From Cupriavidus consociatus (GTDB lineage Bacteria; Pseudomonadota; Gammaproteobacteria; Burkholderiales; Burkholderiaceae), in assembly GCF_017814975.1 (NCBI RefSeq), contig NZ_JAGIQA010000001.1, positions 496,001-560,000 on the forward strand: a DNA stretch of 64,000 bases. The letters are read 5' to 3'. Shown here piece after piece: positions 8,325 to 16,739 of the stretch; position 1 is the stretch's first letter, and every line of letters starts with the position of its first letter. The notes under the pieces were generated by a model, which did not search any database, was not told where the DNA came from, and worked only from the letters and a program-made list of their open reading frames with translations. Made by a program: the position numbers and the translations under genes.

Positions 8325-8339
8325 ATACAAGGCGATACA
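8325..8339 (+). promoter_or_regulatory. ATACA-N5-ATACA direct repeat (site 2)
   Basis: ATACA at 8325-8329 and 8335-8339, ten bases apart, with flanks GGATACAAGGCGATACAAAG. It is the same arrangement as sites at 4155 and 9559. It lies about 155 bases upstream of the small exported protein gene that starts at 8168. Confidence 0.5.
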
Positions 8340-8434
8340 AAGGCATCCGCGACCGCCTTGCCTGATATTGGGCAGGCGGTTGGGGCGCTCGCCACGGACT
8401 TCGGCGTGCGTGCCGGTTCCAGCCTTCTCAGCTT

Positions 8435-8459
8435 CCGGGGCGCCGATGCGGCGCCCCGG
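8435..8459 (-). terminator. Possible terminator hairpin after the SDR gene
   Basis: CCGGGGCGCC (8435-8444) and GGCGCCCCGG (8450-8459) form a perfect 10-bp stem with a five-base loop, about 55 bases beyond the SDR stop codon. There is no T-run, so it may only be a stabilising hairpin. Confidence 0.4.
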
Positions 8460-8513
8460 AGGCAGGAAGCGAAGACACGGGCAAGAAGGAACTGCCGGGA
8501 AAGTGCCAGCGAT

Positions 8514-9317
8514 CTACCGCGCCACGCCGTACCGGGCCGCGGGCTGGTCACGTGACAGGTTGGGGCCGAGCGCGGCACGCGCAGCCTCGAATGCCTTCCA
8601 GTCCGCATCGTCAGGCAGCGATGGCACGGTAATCACTTCACCCAGGTCAAGCCCGGCGAGCGCGGCATCGACCAGATCGTCGCCGCTCATCACGATGCCT
8701 TGTGGCAGGTTCTCGACCGGCTGGCCGGCGGTGTCCCAGAACTCGGTTCGCGTTGCGCCGGGAAGCACGGCCTGCACGCGCACGCCCTTGCCGGCGAGCT
8801 CATGCTGCAACGACTGGGTAAAGGCCAGCACGAACGCTTTCGAGCCGCCATAGACGCCATTCAGGATCTCGGGCGCCACCGCGACGACCGACGCGATATT
8901 GATGATGGTGCCTTCGCCGCGCGCTACGAATGCCGGCGCAACGGCATAGGTCAGGCGAGTCAGCGCCGTGACATTGAGCTCGATCATCGCCTGCATCTTG
9001 TCGACCTCCGACGCCAGCAGCGGTGCCGCGGCGCCGATGCCGGCATTGTTGACCAGCGTGGTGATGCTGGCATCGCTGCGCAACAGGTCTTCGATGCGGC
9101 GGACATCGGCAGCCTGGCCAAGGTCCGCGGTCACGATCTCGACCGAGCGGCCGGTGTCGTCGGTGATGCGCCGGGCCAACGCTTCGAGCCGGGAGCGGTT
9201 GCGCGCCACCAGGATGAGATCGTGGCCGCGGCGCGCAAGGCGATCCGCATAGATCGCGCCGATGCCGGACGATGCGCCCGTGATGACGGCGGTGCCCGCG
9301 TGGATGTGAGTGGTCAT
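8514..9317 (-). CDS. Short-chain dehydrogenase/reductase (SDR)
   Basis: 267 residues from ATG at 9317, with CCGGAG seven bases upstream. It is a classical SDR: the NAD(P)-binding motif TGASSGIG at about residues 13-20, the strand motif LVNNAGIG, a catalytic Ser (NIASVVAV) and the YxxxK pair in YGGSKAF. The basic residues after the glycine loop (ARNRSRLE) suggest NADP(H) preference. Substrate cannot be told from sequence. It stands alone, divergent from the two-component system, with a GC-rich hairpin behind it. The length fits the family. Confidence 0.9.
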   Translation of the reverse strand: MTTHIHAGTAVITGASSGIGAIYADRLARRGHDLILVARNRSRLEALARRITDDTGRSVEIVTADLGQAADVRRIEDLLRSDASITTLVNNAGIGAAAPLLASEVDKMQAMIELNVTALTRLTYAVAPAFVARGEGTIINIASVVAVAPEILNGVYGGSKAFVLAFTQSLQHELAGKGVRVQAVLPGATRTEFWDTAGQPVENLPQGIVMSGDDLVDAALAGLDLGEVITVPSLPDDADWKAFEAARAALGPNLSRDQPAARYGVAR

Positions 9318-9648
9318 GTCTGAGCTCCGGGATTCTTGGAAGAGGGGGGAAGCGGTGGCCGGACTGGCCGGCTGCCTGGACTCAAGAGTAGAGGCGCAAT
9401 GGCATGACGCCAATGTCATAGATGCCACCTTTTCTGCCATCCGGCGGCGCGCTCCCTGCGAGGAAGGCGCCCCTTATGAATGGCGCTGTATCCGCCGGTA
9501 TTGCCGTTACCGGGCGGGCAAACGAATATGTACCGGATTGTGGCGTGTGCTTCGCCGGATACAGTGTGATACACGGAGAAGCGCCGGCACCCATACAATG
9601 GCGTCGACGCAGACTGGCGGTTCACCTGACTTTTCTGAGGGGATAAAG
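9318..9648. other. 331-base divergent promoter region, SDR / two-component system
   Basis: No gene is credible. It contains the ATACA-N5-ATACA repeat at 9559-9573, a third ATACA at 9593-9597, and the GAGGGGA ribosome site of the response regulator. Confidence 0.55.
9559..9573 (+). promoter_or_regulatory. ATACA-N5-ATACA direct repeat (site 3)
   Basis: ATACA at 9559-9563 and 9569-9573, ten bases apart, followed by a third ATACA at 9593-9597. It lies 75 bases before the response-regulator start at 9649. Its position in the regulator's own promoter suggests autoregulation by the OmpR-type protein. Confidence 0.55.
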
Positions 9649-10392
9649 ATGGATGCACACGTCGACCATGTCCTGGTTGTCGATGACGACCGGGAAATCC
9701 GCGAACTGGTATCGACCTACCTGACCAAGAATGGCCTGCGTGTGACCGTAGCGCAGGATGGCAGGCAGATGCGATCGATCCTGGAGGCCAATGCTGTCGA
9801 CCTGATCGTGCTGGACGTGATGATGCCCGGCGACGATGGCCTGGTGCTGTGCCGCGAACTGCGAGCCGGCAAGCACAAGACCACCCCGATCCTGATGCTG
9901 ACCGCGCGCAGCGACGAGACCGATCGCATCCTCGGCCTCGAAATGGGTGCCGACGACTATCTTCCCAAGCCTTTCGCGGCGCGCGAGCTGCTGGCCCGCA
10001 TCAAGGCGGTGCTGCGCAGGACGCGCATGCTGCCGCCCAACCTGCAGATCACGGAAGCGGGCCAGTTGCTGGCGTTCGGCGACTGGCAGCTGGACACCAC
10101 GGCGCGGCACCTGATCGACCGCGATGGCATCATCGTCGCGCTGAGTGGCGCGGAATACCGCTTGCTGCGCGTGTTTGTCGACCATCCGCAGCGCGTGCTC
10201 AACCGCGACCAGCTGCTCAGCCTCACGCAAGGCCGCGAGGCGGAAATGTTCGAACGGTCGGTTGACCTGCTGGTCAGCCGCTTGCGCCAGCATCTCAAAG
10301 ACGATGCGCGCGAACCCCGCTACATCAAGACCGTGCGCAGCGAGGGCTACGTGTTCTCGGTGCCGGTCGAGATCCGGGAGGCCCGGCAGTGA
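9649..10392 (+). CDS. OmpR-family response regulator
   Basis: 247 residues from ATG at 9649 behind GAGGGGATAAAG. The receiver domain (about 5-120) has the acidic pocket VVDDDRE, the phosphoacceptor Asp56 in VLDVMMP, the switch Thr in MLTARSD and Lys107 in KPF. The C-terminal winged helix (about 145-240) ends in the OmpR-type VDLLVSRLRQHL ... IKTVRSEGYVF. The histidine-kinase gene starts within its stop codon (GTGA overlap), so the two form one operon. Ten-base-spaced ATACA direct repeats in its own promoter and near small exported-protein genes at 4332 and 8168 are probable binding sites. The signal is unknown; exported-protein targets suggest an envelope stress role. Confidence 0.95.
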   Translation: MDAHVDHVLVVDDDREIRELVSTYLTKNGLRVTVAQDGRQMRSILEANAVDLIVLDVMMPGDDGLVLCRELRAGKHKTTPILMLTARSDETDRILGLEMGADDYLPKPFAARELLARIKAVLRRTRMLPPNLQITEAGQLLAFGDWQLDTTARHLIDRDGIIVALSGAEYRLLRVFVDHPQRVLNRDQLLSLTQGREAEMFERSVDLLVSRLRQHLKDDAREPRYIKTVRSEGYVFSVPVEIREARQ

Positions 10393-11690
10393 AACTCCGA
10401 GCCTTGCCGTGGCCCCGCACCCTGGGCTCGCGGCTGTTCCTGATCCTGCTGGCCGGTCTCGTGGTGGCCTATGGGCTCGCTTTTGCCGTGCTGTTCGCGG
10501 AGCGCTACATCACCGCGCGCCAGGTGATGCTCGGCACGCTGGAAACCGACGTGTCGACGTCGATCGCGATCCTCGACCGCGTGCCCGCGGCGGAGCGGCC
10601 GCAGTGGCTGCGGCACGTCAATCGCGGCAATTACCAATACATGCTCGGCACGGGCCTGCCTGGCGTGCCGGAGATGAGCGATCAGGCCAGGGAGATCGCC
10701 GAGCGCATTACCGAAGCGAGCGGCGGCCGCTTCCCCGTCAGGGTCGAATCGATCCCGGGGCAAGGCAAACGCCTGCAGGCGCACCTCACCCTCAGCGATG
10801 GCAGCCCGCTCACCATCGACGTCCATCCGAAGCCGCCCGCGATCGCGCAATGGCTGCCCTATGTGCTGGTGCTGCAGCTGCTGCTGCTGGTGCTGTGCTG
10901 CTGGCTGGCCGTAAGGCTGTCGCTGCGCCCGGTGGTGGCGCTGGCCAATGCCGCCGACGCGCTTGACCCGAACGCCGCGAGCGAGCCGCTGGCCGAGACC
11001 GGTCCGACCGAACTGGTGCGTGCCGCGCGCGCGTTCAATGCCATGCGCGAGCGCATCGCACGCTTTGTCGAGGAACGCGTGCAGATCCTGGCGGCGATCT
11101 CGCACGACCTGCAGACGCCGATCACGCGCATGAAGCTGCGCGCCGAGATGGCGGACGACTCCGAAGACAAGCGCAAGCTGGTGCACGACCTCGCCGAGAT
11201 CGAGACGCTGGTGAAAGAGGGACTGGCCTATGCGCGCGCCATGCATGGCGATGGCGAGAAGGCATCGCGGATCGACATCGGGTCATTCGTCGAGAGCCTG
11301 GCCTACGACTACCAGGACACCGGCAAGGCCGTCACGATCCTGCAGAACATCGGCGGCGCCATCATGACGCGGCCGCACGCGCTGCGCCGCATCCTGACCA
11401 ACCTGACCGACAACGCCATCAAGTTCGGCGGGGCGGCGGAACTGAGCGTGCGGCGCGACGGCGCAGCGGTGGTGATCGGCGTGCTCGATCGCGGCCCCGG
11501 CATCCCGGCGGATAAGCTCGAATCCGTGGTGCAGCCGTTTGTCCGGCTCGAGGAATCGCGCAACCGCGAGACCGGCGGCACCGGCCTGGGCCTGGCTATT
11601 GCACATCAGCTGGCGCTGGCCATCGGCGGTTCGCTGACGCTGCGCAATCGCGAGGGCGGCGGGCTCGAGGCGCAGCTCAGGCTGGGCTGA
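10389..11690 (+). CDS. Sensor histidine kinase of the OmpR-type pair
   Basis: 433 residues, GTG start overlapping the response-regulator stop by four bases (translational coupling). Membrane segments lie at about 16-37 and 156-178, enclosing a periplasmic sensor of about 115 residues without a recognised fold. A HAMP linker follows, then the HisKA box ISHDLQTPITRMK with phospho-His239, and the HATPase domain with N box NLTDNAIKFGG, G1 DRGPGIP and G2 GGTGLGLAI. It autophosphorylates and passes phosphate to Asp56 of its partner. The kinase class resembles EnvZ/RstB-like sensors of periplasmic conditions; the ligand cannot be told. The operon ends here. Confidence 0.95.
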   Translation: MKLRALPWPRTLGSRLFLILLAGLVVAYGLAFAVLFAERYITARQVMLGTLETDVSTSIAILDRVPAAERPQWLRHVNRGNYQYMLGTGLPGVPEMSDQAREIAERITEASGGRFPVRVESIPGQGKRLQAHLTLSDGSPLTIDVHPKPPAIAQWLPYVLVLQLLLLVLCCWLAVRLSLRPVVALANAADALDPNAASEPLAETGPTELVRAARAFNAMRERIARFVEERVQILAAISHDLQTPITRMKLRAEMADDSEDKRKLVHDLAEIETLVKEGLAYARAMHGDGEKASRIDIGSFVESLAYDYQDTGKAVTILQNIGGAIMTRPHALRRILTNLTDNAIKFGGAAELSVRRDGAAVVIGVLDRGPGIPADKLESVVQPFVRLEESRNRETGGTGLGLAIAHQLALAIGGSLTLRNREGGGLEAQLRLG

Positions 11691-11777
11691 GGGAGCAGGC
11701 CTCGCTTGCGTGGTTTGCGGCGACCTGCTGCCGGTTGACCTTTATCTCGACCTTTCCTTCGCTGCCGGACTAGCGGA

Positions 11778-13280
11778 CTACCAGCCGCCGCCCAGCGCCC
11801 GGAACGTTGCCACCGCCGCGCGGGCATTGTCGGCGCGCACGCGCGCCTGCTGGTCGCGCGCGGCCAGCAGCAGGCGGTCTTCTTCGAGCACTTCGAACAG
11901 GCTGACCGCGCCGCCCTTGTAGGCATCCTCGGCCGCGCCGCGAGCGCGCGCGTGCGCCGCCACTTCGACGGCGAGGTCCTTGCTCTGCAATTCCAGCTGG
12001 GTCAGCGCGATGATCGCGTTTTCCACGTCCGCGGTGGCGCGCAGCATGGCCTTGCGGTAGGTAGCCAGGGCCTCGGCGTTGGCGCCTTTGGCCTGTGCTA
12101 CCTCGGCGTCCACCCGGCCGAAGTCGAACAGCCGCCAGCGCAGCCCGGCGGCAGCGGCAGGCTGGAACGCGGAGGCGGTGAACAGCTTGCCGGCGGAAAG
12201 GCTTTCGAAGCCGAGCAGCGCCGACAGCGACAGTTTCGGGTAGTACTCGGCAGTGGCCACGCCGATGCGGGCGCTCGTTGCCGCCAGCCGGCGTTCGGCG
12301 GCGATCACGTCGGGGCGGCGTTGCAGCAGGTTGGCGGGGCCTTGCGCCACGGAAATCTGCGGGACCGTGGAGCGCTCGACGGGCGCGAGCAGTTCGGCCG
12401 CATAGGTGCCCGGATGCGCGCCCATCAGGACATCGAGGCGGTTCAGCTGGGTCTCCAGCTCGATCTGCAGCGGCGGGATGGCCACGCGGGTCTGCGCGAG
12501 CTGTGCTTCCGCCTGGGCCCGTTCGCGCTCGGCGCCGAGGCCGTCGGCAAGGCGGAACTGCACCAGTTCCAGCAGCCTGGCATTGGTCCGCACCTGCTGC
12601 TGGGTGATCGCGATGCGCTGCTGCGCGCCGCGCACGCGGAAGTACGCATCGGCGGCTTCCGCGGCCACCAGCACGCGCACGCCCATGTGCTCGGCCTCGG
12701 CGGCCTGCGCTTCCGCGCCGGCCGCCTCTGCGCCGCGCCGCAGGCCGCCCGCCACATCGACCTCCCAGCTCGCGCCGGCGCCCACGCTGTACAGCGTGTT
12801 GTTGCGGTCAAAGCCCGGCCGGTCCCTGGCAAGACTGCCCAGCGGTCCTTCCAGCGATTGATGCTGCCTGCTGACGCTGCCCGACAGCGACCCTTCGGGC
12901 AGCAGCGCGGCGCCGGCGTACTGCGCCGCCGCGCGGGCCTGGTCGACGCGCGCGATAGCGGCTGCCAGGTCAAGGTTCTGGTCCAGCGCACGCTGGATCA
13001 CCCGGGTCAGCGCGGGGTCGTCAAAACCCTGCCACCAGCTGTCCAGCGCCGGCGCTGCACGGGTGGCGTCGCGGGCATCCAATGCCGCGGCGTGGGGGTA
13101 GGCGGCGGGCAGGTCCGATAACGGGGCCTGGTAGTCGGGCCCCACCGTGCAGGCGGCGAGCGCGGCCGTCAGCAGCAGCGGCACGGCACGGGCGATGCCG
13201 GCGCTTGCCCGTTGCACACGGGAGCGAGCGGAGGGGCGGCGAGCGGCACGGAAAGCGGAACGGGAGGGATCTTGCGGCAT
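11778..13280 (-). CDS. NodT-family outer-membrane efflux lipoprotein
   Basis: 500 residues from ATG at 13280 (AAGGTG seven bases upstream; a GTG at 13289 is possible). The lipobox LLLTAALAAC places the lipidated cysteine at residue 44. The start of the mature protein (TVGPDYQAP) is the NodT/OprM signature. Two TolC repeat halves follow, each with long alternating helices and the conserved RRPDVIAAERRLAA and ALGGGW terminus. It should form the trimeric outer-membrane exit duct for the EmrAB-type pump encoded divergently at 14008-16727. The gene is divergent from the HxlR regulator across a 143-base region rich in short repeats, so co-regulation is likely. Confidence 0.92.
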   Translation of the reverse strand: MPQDPSRSAFRAARRPSARSRVQRASAGIARAVPLLLTAALAACTVGPDYQAPLSDLPAAYPHAAALDARDATRAAPALDSWWQGFDDPALTRVIQRALDQNLDLAAAIARVDQARAAAQYAGAALLPEGSLSGSVSRQHQSLEGPLGSLARDRPGFDRNNTLYSVGAGASWEVDVAGGLRRGAEAAGAEAQAAEAEHMGVRVLVAAEAADAYFRVRGAQQRIAITQQQVRTNARLLELVQFRLADGLGAERERAQAEAQLAQTRVAIPPLQIELETQLNRLDVLMGAHPGTYAAELLAPVERSTVPQISVAQGPANLLQRRPDVIAAERRLAATSARIGVATAEYYPKLSLSALLGFESLSAGKLFTASAFQPAAAAGLRWRLFDFGRVDAEVAQAKGANAEALATYRKAMLRATADVENAIIALTQLELQSKDLAVEVAAHARARGAAEDAYKGGAVSLFEVLEEDRLLLAARDQQARVRADNARAAVATFRALGGGW

Positions 13281-13344
13281 TGCTAACACCTTTCAACGGC
13301 GACCTTCAACGACTCGACAGCGACGGATAGTGCACAATCGAAAA

Positions 13345-13396
13345 ACTAACTTGCATGATGATAGTGACTACTCTAGACTAACTTTCAAATTGAAAG
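13345..13396. promoter_or_regulatory. Candidate HxlR operators in the nodT/hxlR divergent region
   Basis: CTTTCAA-A-TTGAAAG (13382-13396) is a perfect 7-bp inverted repeat 27 bases before the HxlR start. TAGT-G-ACTA (13362-13370) and a direct repeat ACTAACTT (about 13345 and 13377) also lie here. Which of them the regulator binds cannot be told by eye. Confidence 0.45.
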
Positions 13397-13423
13397 CAAC
13401 AAGATTTTCCGAGGACGCTGATC

Positions 13424-13912
13424 ATGTCGAAAAAGCCACTTGCTGAATTGCCGTGTCCCATTGCACGCACCGCGGCTCGCGTTGCCGACAGCTGGAGCGT
13501 GCTGATCCTGCGCGAGGCCTTCTATGGCGTAACCCGCTTCGACGAGTTCCAGCAGAACCTGGCGATCGCTCCGAATATGCTCACGCGCCGCCTTAACTCG
13601 CTGGTTGAAGAGGGGATGCTGGAACGTCGCCAATACTGCGACCGGCCGCCGCGTTCCGAGTACATCCTGACCGAGCGCGGGCGCGATTTCCGCCAGGTGC
13701 TGCTGGCCATGCTGGCGTGGGGGAACAAGCATCTCGCTCCTGAAGGCGAAAGCGTGCAGCTGGCCGACCGGCGCACCGGCGCGCGCGTGGAACCCGTGCT
13801 GGTCGACCCCGCCACCGGCAGCCCGGTCACCGGTGCCGACTACCACATTGCGCCCGGCCCGGCCGCCAGCGAGCGCGTGCGCCAGCGGCTGTCCCGCTCG
13901 GCCGAATCCTGA
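13424..13912 (+). CDS. HxlR-family transcriptional regulator
   Basis: 162 residues. The HxlR fold is clear: PCPIARTAARVADSWSVLILREAFYGVTRFDEFQ, then IAPNMLTRRLNSLVEEGMLERR as HTH plus the start of the wing, then YILTERGRDF. The N-terminal cysteine (Cys11) is conserved in several redox- or aldehyde-sensing HxlR proteins, but a sensing role here is not proven. A C-terminal tail of about 50 residues lacks a known domain. It sits between the divergent nodT gene and the emrA-emrB genes on its own strand, so it is the likely regulator of this efflux system. GAGGA lies nine bases before the ATG. Confidence 0.88.
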   Translation: MSKKPLAELPCPIARTAARVADSWSVLILREAFYGVTRFDEFQQNLAIAPNMLTRRLNSLVEEGMLERRQYCDRPPRSEYILTERGRDFRQVLLAMLAWGNKHLAPEGESVQLADRRTGARVEPVLVDPATGSPVTGADYHIAPGPAASERVRQRLSRSAES

Positions 13913-14007
13913 GCCCCGATTTCCCTATTTCCTGATTTCCCGACCTGCCGCACCACGGGCGGCGCAGGTCCCCGAGTGCCAAGAGCAGAAAGCAGAAAGG
14001 AAGTGCC

Positions 14008-15126
14008 ATGAGCAGCAATACGCTGACCGAGCGGGCAAGTACCGAACCCGTTCCCGAATCGAAATCCAGGACCAGCCCCAAACGGCTGCTGGTGGCCGGT
14101 GCGCTGGTGGTCGCGGGACTGGCGGCCATCGGTTACGGCCACCACTGGTGGACGTCGGGCCGTTACCTGCAAAGCACCGACGATGCCTACGTGGGCGGCG
14201 ATGTGACGGTGATTGGTGCCAAGGTCGGGGGCTATATCGCCGAAGTCGCGGTGACCGACAACCAGTCGGTCCGCGCCGGCGACGTGCTGGTGCGCATCGA
14301 CGACCGCGACTATCGCGCCGCGCTGGCCAAGGCCGAGGGCGCGGTGGCGGCCCAGCAGGCGCTGCTGGCCAACCTGGATGCCACCGCGCGGCTGCAGGAG
14401 GCGGTCATCGCGCAGGGCCGGGCGGGCATCGCGGCGGCCAATGCCGACACGGTGCGGGCGCGCGACGACCAGGTCCGCTACGCCAGCCTGGTGGCCAAGG
14501 CGGCCGTCTCGATCCAGAGCTCGCAGAAGGCCGACTCCGACTACAAGCAGGCGCAGGCCAATGGCGACAAGGCGCGCGCCGCGCTGCTGGCGGCGCAGCG
14601 CCAGCTGGACGTCATCGGCACGCAGAAGCAGCAGGCCGAGGCCGCGCTGGCGCAGGCGAGCGCCGAGCGCGATATCGCCAGACTCAATCTCGGTTATACG
14701 GAGTTGCGCGCCCCGGTGGACGGCACCGTCGGCAACCGCCGCGCACGCGTCGGCGCCTTTGCCGGTGCGGGCAGCCAGCTGCTTTCCATCGTGCCGGCCA
14801 ACGGGCTGTGGGTGGACGCGAATTTCAAGGAAGGGCAGCTGGCCCATATGCGCCCCGGCATGCCGGTCGAAGTGGAGGCCGATATCCTGCCCGGACGCGT
14901 CTTCCATGGCCGGGTCGCGAGCCTGGCGCCCGCCACCGGCGCGCAGTTCAGCGTGCTGCCGGCGGAAAACGCTACGGGCAACTTCACCAAGATCGTCCAG
15001 CGCGTACCGGTGCGGATCCGCCTTGACGACCAGGACGCCAGGCTGGGGGTCTTGCGCCCGGGCCTGTCGGTCATCGCGCAGGTCAATACCCACCCCGCGA
15101 CGCAGTCCACCTCGCAGGTGCGGTGA
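14008..15126 (+). CDS. EmrA/HlyD-type membrane fusion protein
   Basis: 372 residues, GAAAGGAAGTGCC before ATG. One N-terminal inner-membrane anchor lies at about residues 30-52. It is followed by the biotinyl-lipoyl-like half (VTVIGAKVGGYIAEVAVTDNQSVRAGDVLVRID), a long alpha-helical hairpin of about 100 residues, the second lipoyl half (LRAPVDGTVGNRR) and a beta-barrel region. This is the order seen in EmrA/VceA adaptors that bridge a DHA2 transporter to an outer-membrane duct. The emrB-type gene overlaps its stop codon by four bases. Works as the periplasmic adaptor between the proteins at 15123 and 11778. Confidence 0.93.
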   Translation: MSSNTLTERASTEPVPESKSRTSPKRLLVAGALVVAGLAAIGYGHHWWTSGRYLQSTDDAYVGGDVTVIGAKVGGYIAEVAVTDNQSVRAGDVLVRIDDRDYRAALAKAEGAVAAQQALLANLDATARLQEAVIAQGRAGIAAANADTVRARDDQVRYASLVAKAAVSIQSSQKADSDYKQAQANGDKARAALLAAQRQLDVIGTQKQQAEAALAQASAERDIARLNLGYTELRAPVDGTVGNRRARVGAFAGAGSQLLSIVPANGLWVDANFKEGQLAHMRPGMPVEVEADILPGRVFHGRVASLAPATGAQFSVLPAENATGNFTKIVQRVPVRIRLDDQDARLGVLRPGLSVIAQVNTHPATQSTSQVR

Positions 15127-16727
15127 TGACGGCGGCCAGCGTGACCACTCCTGCGGCCGCCGTGGAGACAACGCCGGACGCGATGTCCACCGGCGCCAAG
15201 ATATTCGCCTTCGGCACCATGTGCGTGGGCATGTTCATCGCCTTGCTCGATATCCAGATCGTTTCCGCGTCGCTGCGCGATATCGGCGGCGCGCTGTCGG
15301 CCGGCGCCGATGAGACGGTATGGGTGCAGACCAGCTACCTGATCGCCGAGATCATCGTCATTCCGCTGTCCGGCTGGCTGTCGCGCGTGATGTCGACGCG
15401 CTGGCTGTTCGCCGCCTCGGCCGCCGGTTTTACCGTGACCAGCCTGCTGTGCGGGATTGCGTGGGATATCCACAGCATGATCGTGTTCCGCGCGCTGCAG
15501 GGGTTCCTGGGCGGCTCGATGATCCCGATGGTGTTCACCACGGCTTTCGCGTTTTTCACCGGCCCGCAGCGCGTGATCGCCGCGGCCACCGTCGGCGGGC
15601 TGGCTTCGCTGGCACCGACGCTCGGGCCCACGGTGGGCGGCTGGATCACCGATCATTTCTCGTGGCACTGGCTGTTCTTCATCAACCTCGTGCCGGGCAT
15701 CTTCGTCACCGTCGCGGTGCCGCTGCTGGTCAAGGTCGACCGGCCCAACTGGTCGCTGGTGCGCGGTGCCGATTACCCTGGCATCGTGATGATGGCGCTG
15801 TTCCTGGGCTGCCTGGAATACACGCTGGAAGAAGGGCCGCGCTGGGACTGGTTCGACGATGACGTGATCCTGACGACGGCGTGGATCGCCGGCGTGTCGG
15901 GGGTGGCCTTCATCTGGCGCACGCTGACCTACGCCAATCCGATCGTCGACCTGCGGGCGCTCAAGGAACGCAACTTCGCGCTTGGCTGCTTTTTCTCCTT
16001 TGTTACCGGCATCGGCATCTTCGCCACCATCTACCTGACCCCGCTGTTCCTGGGGCGGGTGCGCGGCTTCAGCGCGCTGGACATCGGGCTGGCGGTGTTC
16101 TCCACCGGCGTGTTCCAGATGGCTTCGATCCCGCTTTATGCCTTCCTCGCGAACCGCATCGACCTGCGCTGGCTGATGATGGCCGGGCTGGCGATGTTCG
16201 CGATATCGATGTGGTTCTTTGCGCCGATCACCCACGACTGGGGCGCGTCGCAGTTGCTGCTGCCGCAGGCGCTGCGCGGCATGGCGCAGCAATTTGCCGT
16301 GGCGCCCACCGTGACCCTGACGCTGGGCAGCCTGCCGCCGGAGCGGCTCAAGCTGGCGTCCGGCCTGTTCAACCTGATGCGCAACCTGGGCGGCGCCATC
16401 GGCATCGCGGCGTGCGCGACCGTGCTCAACGACCGCGGCAACCTGCATTTCCTGCGCGAGGCGGAGCACCTGAATAGCCGCAATGAAGCCATGGGAAGCG
16501 TGCTGCAAGGGCTCAGCGACCAGTTCGTGGCGGCCGGGCATGATGCCCTCGATGCGCACACCGCCGCGCTCAGGCAACTGTGGGGGCTGGCCTGGCGCGA
16601 GGCCCAGACGCAGACGTTCGGCGACGCGTTCCTGGTGATCCTGGTCTGCTTCGTCATCGCCACGGCGATGGTGCCGCTGCTGCGCAAGGTCGCGGCGCCG
16701 AAGGGCCCGTCGGCGGATGCGCATTGA
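15123..16727 (+). CDS. EmrB/QacA-type multidrug transporter (DHA2, 14 TM)
   Basis: 534 residues, the normal DHA2 length, with about 14 hydrophobic segments. Family signatures: MFIALLDIQIVSASL in the first helix (motif D1), the loop GWLSRVMSTRWLF (motif A), and the antiporter motif C region GGLASLAPTLGPTVGGWI in TM5. It uses the proton gradient to export hydrophobic or amphipathic compounds. ATG overlaps the emrA stop (ATGA), giving strict co-translation. Together with the adaptor and the NodT duct it completes a tripartite pump. The exported compound is unknown; the next genes are catabolic, so aromatic intermediates or uncouplers are possible substrates. Confidence 0.95.
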   Translation: MMTAASVTTPAAAVETTPDAMSTGAKIFAFGTMCVGMFIALLDIQIVSASLRDIGGALSAGADETVWVQTSYLIAEIIVIPLSGWLSRVMSTRWLFAASAAGFTVTSLLCGIAWDIHSMIVFRALQGFLGGSMIPMVFTTAFAFFTGPQRVIAAATVGGLASLAPTLGPTVGGWITDHFSWHWLFFINLVPGIFVTVAVPLLVKVDRPNWSLVRGADYPGIVMMALFLGCLEYTLEEGPRWDWFDDDVILTTAWIAGVSGVAFIWRTLTYANPIVDLRALKERNFALGCFFSFVTGIGIFATIYLTPLFLGRVRGFSALDIGLAVFSTGVFQMASIPLYAFLANRIDLRWLMMAGLAMFAISMWFFAPITHDWGASQLLLPQALRGMAQQFAVAPTVTLTLGSLPPERLKLASGLFNLMRNLGGAIGIAACATVLNDRGNLHFLREAEHLNSRNEAMGSVLQGLSDQFVAAGHDALDAHTAALRQLWGLAWREAQTQTFGDAFLVILVCFVIATAMVPLLRKVAAPKGPSADAH

Positions 16728-16739
16728 TCGGAGGCAGCG

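Larger units (their letters stand above)
8169..8513. other. 345-base intergenic region with ATACA repeats and a hairpin
   Basis: No protein-like frame. It contains TGTAT at 8262 and 8305, the ATACA-N5-ATACA repeat at 8325-8339 and a GC-rich 10-bp inverted repeat at 8435-8459. Confidence 0.55.
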
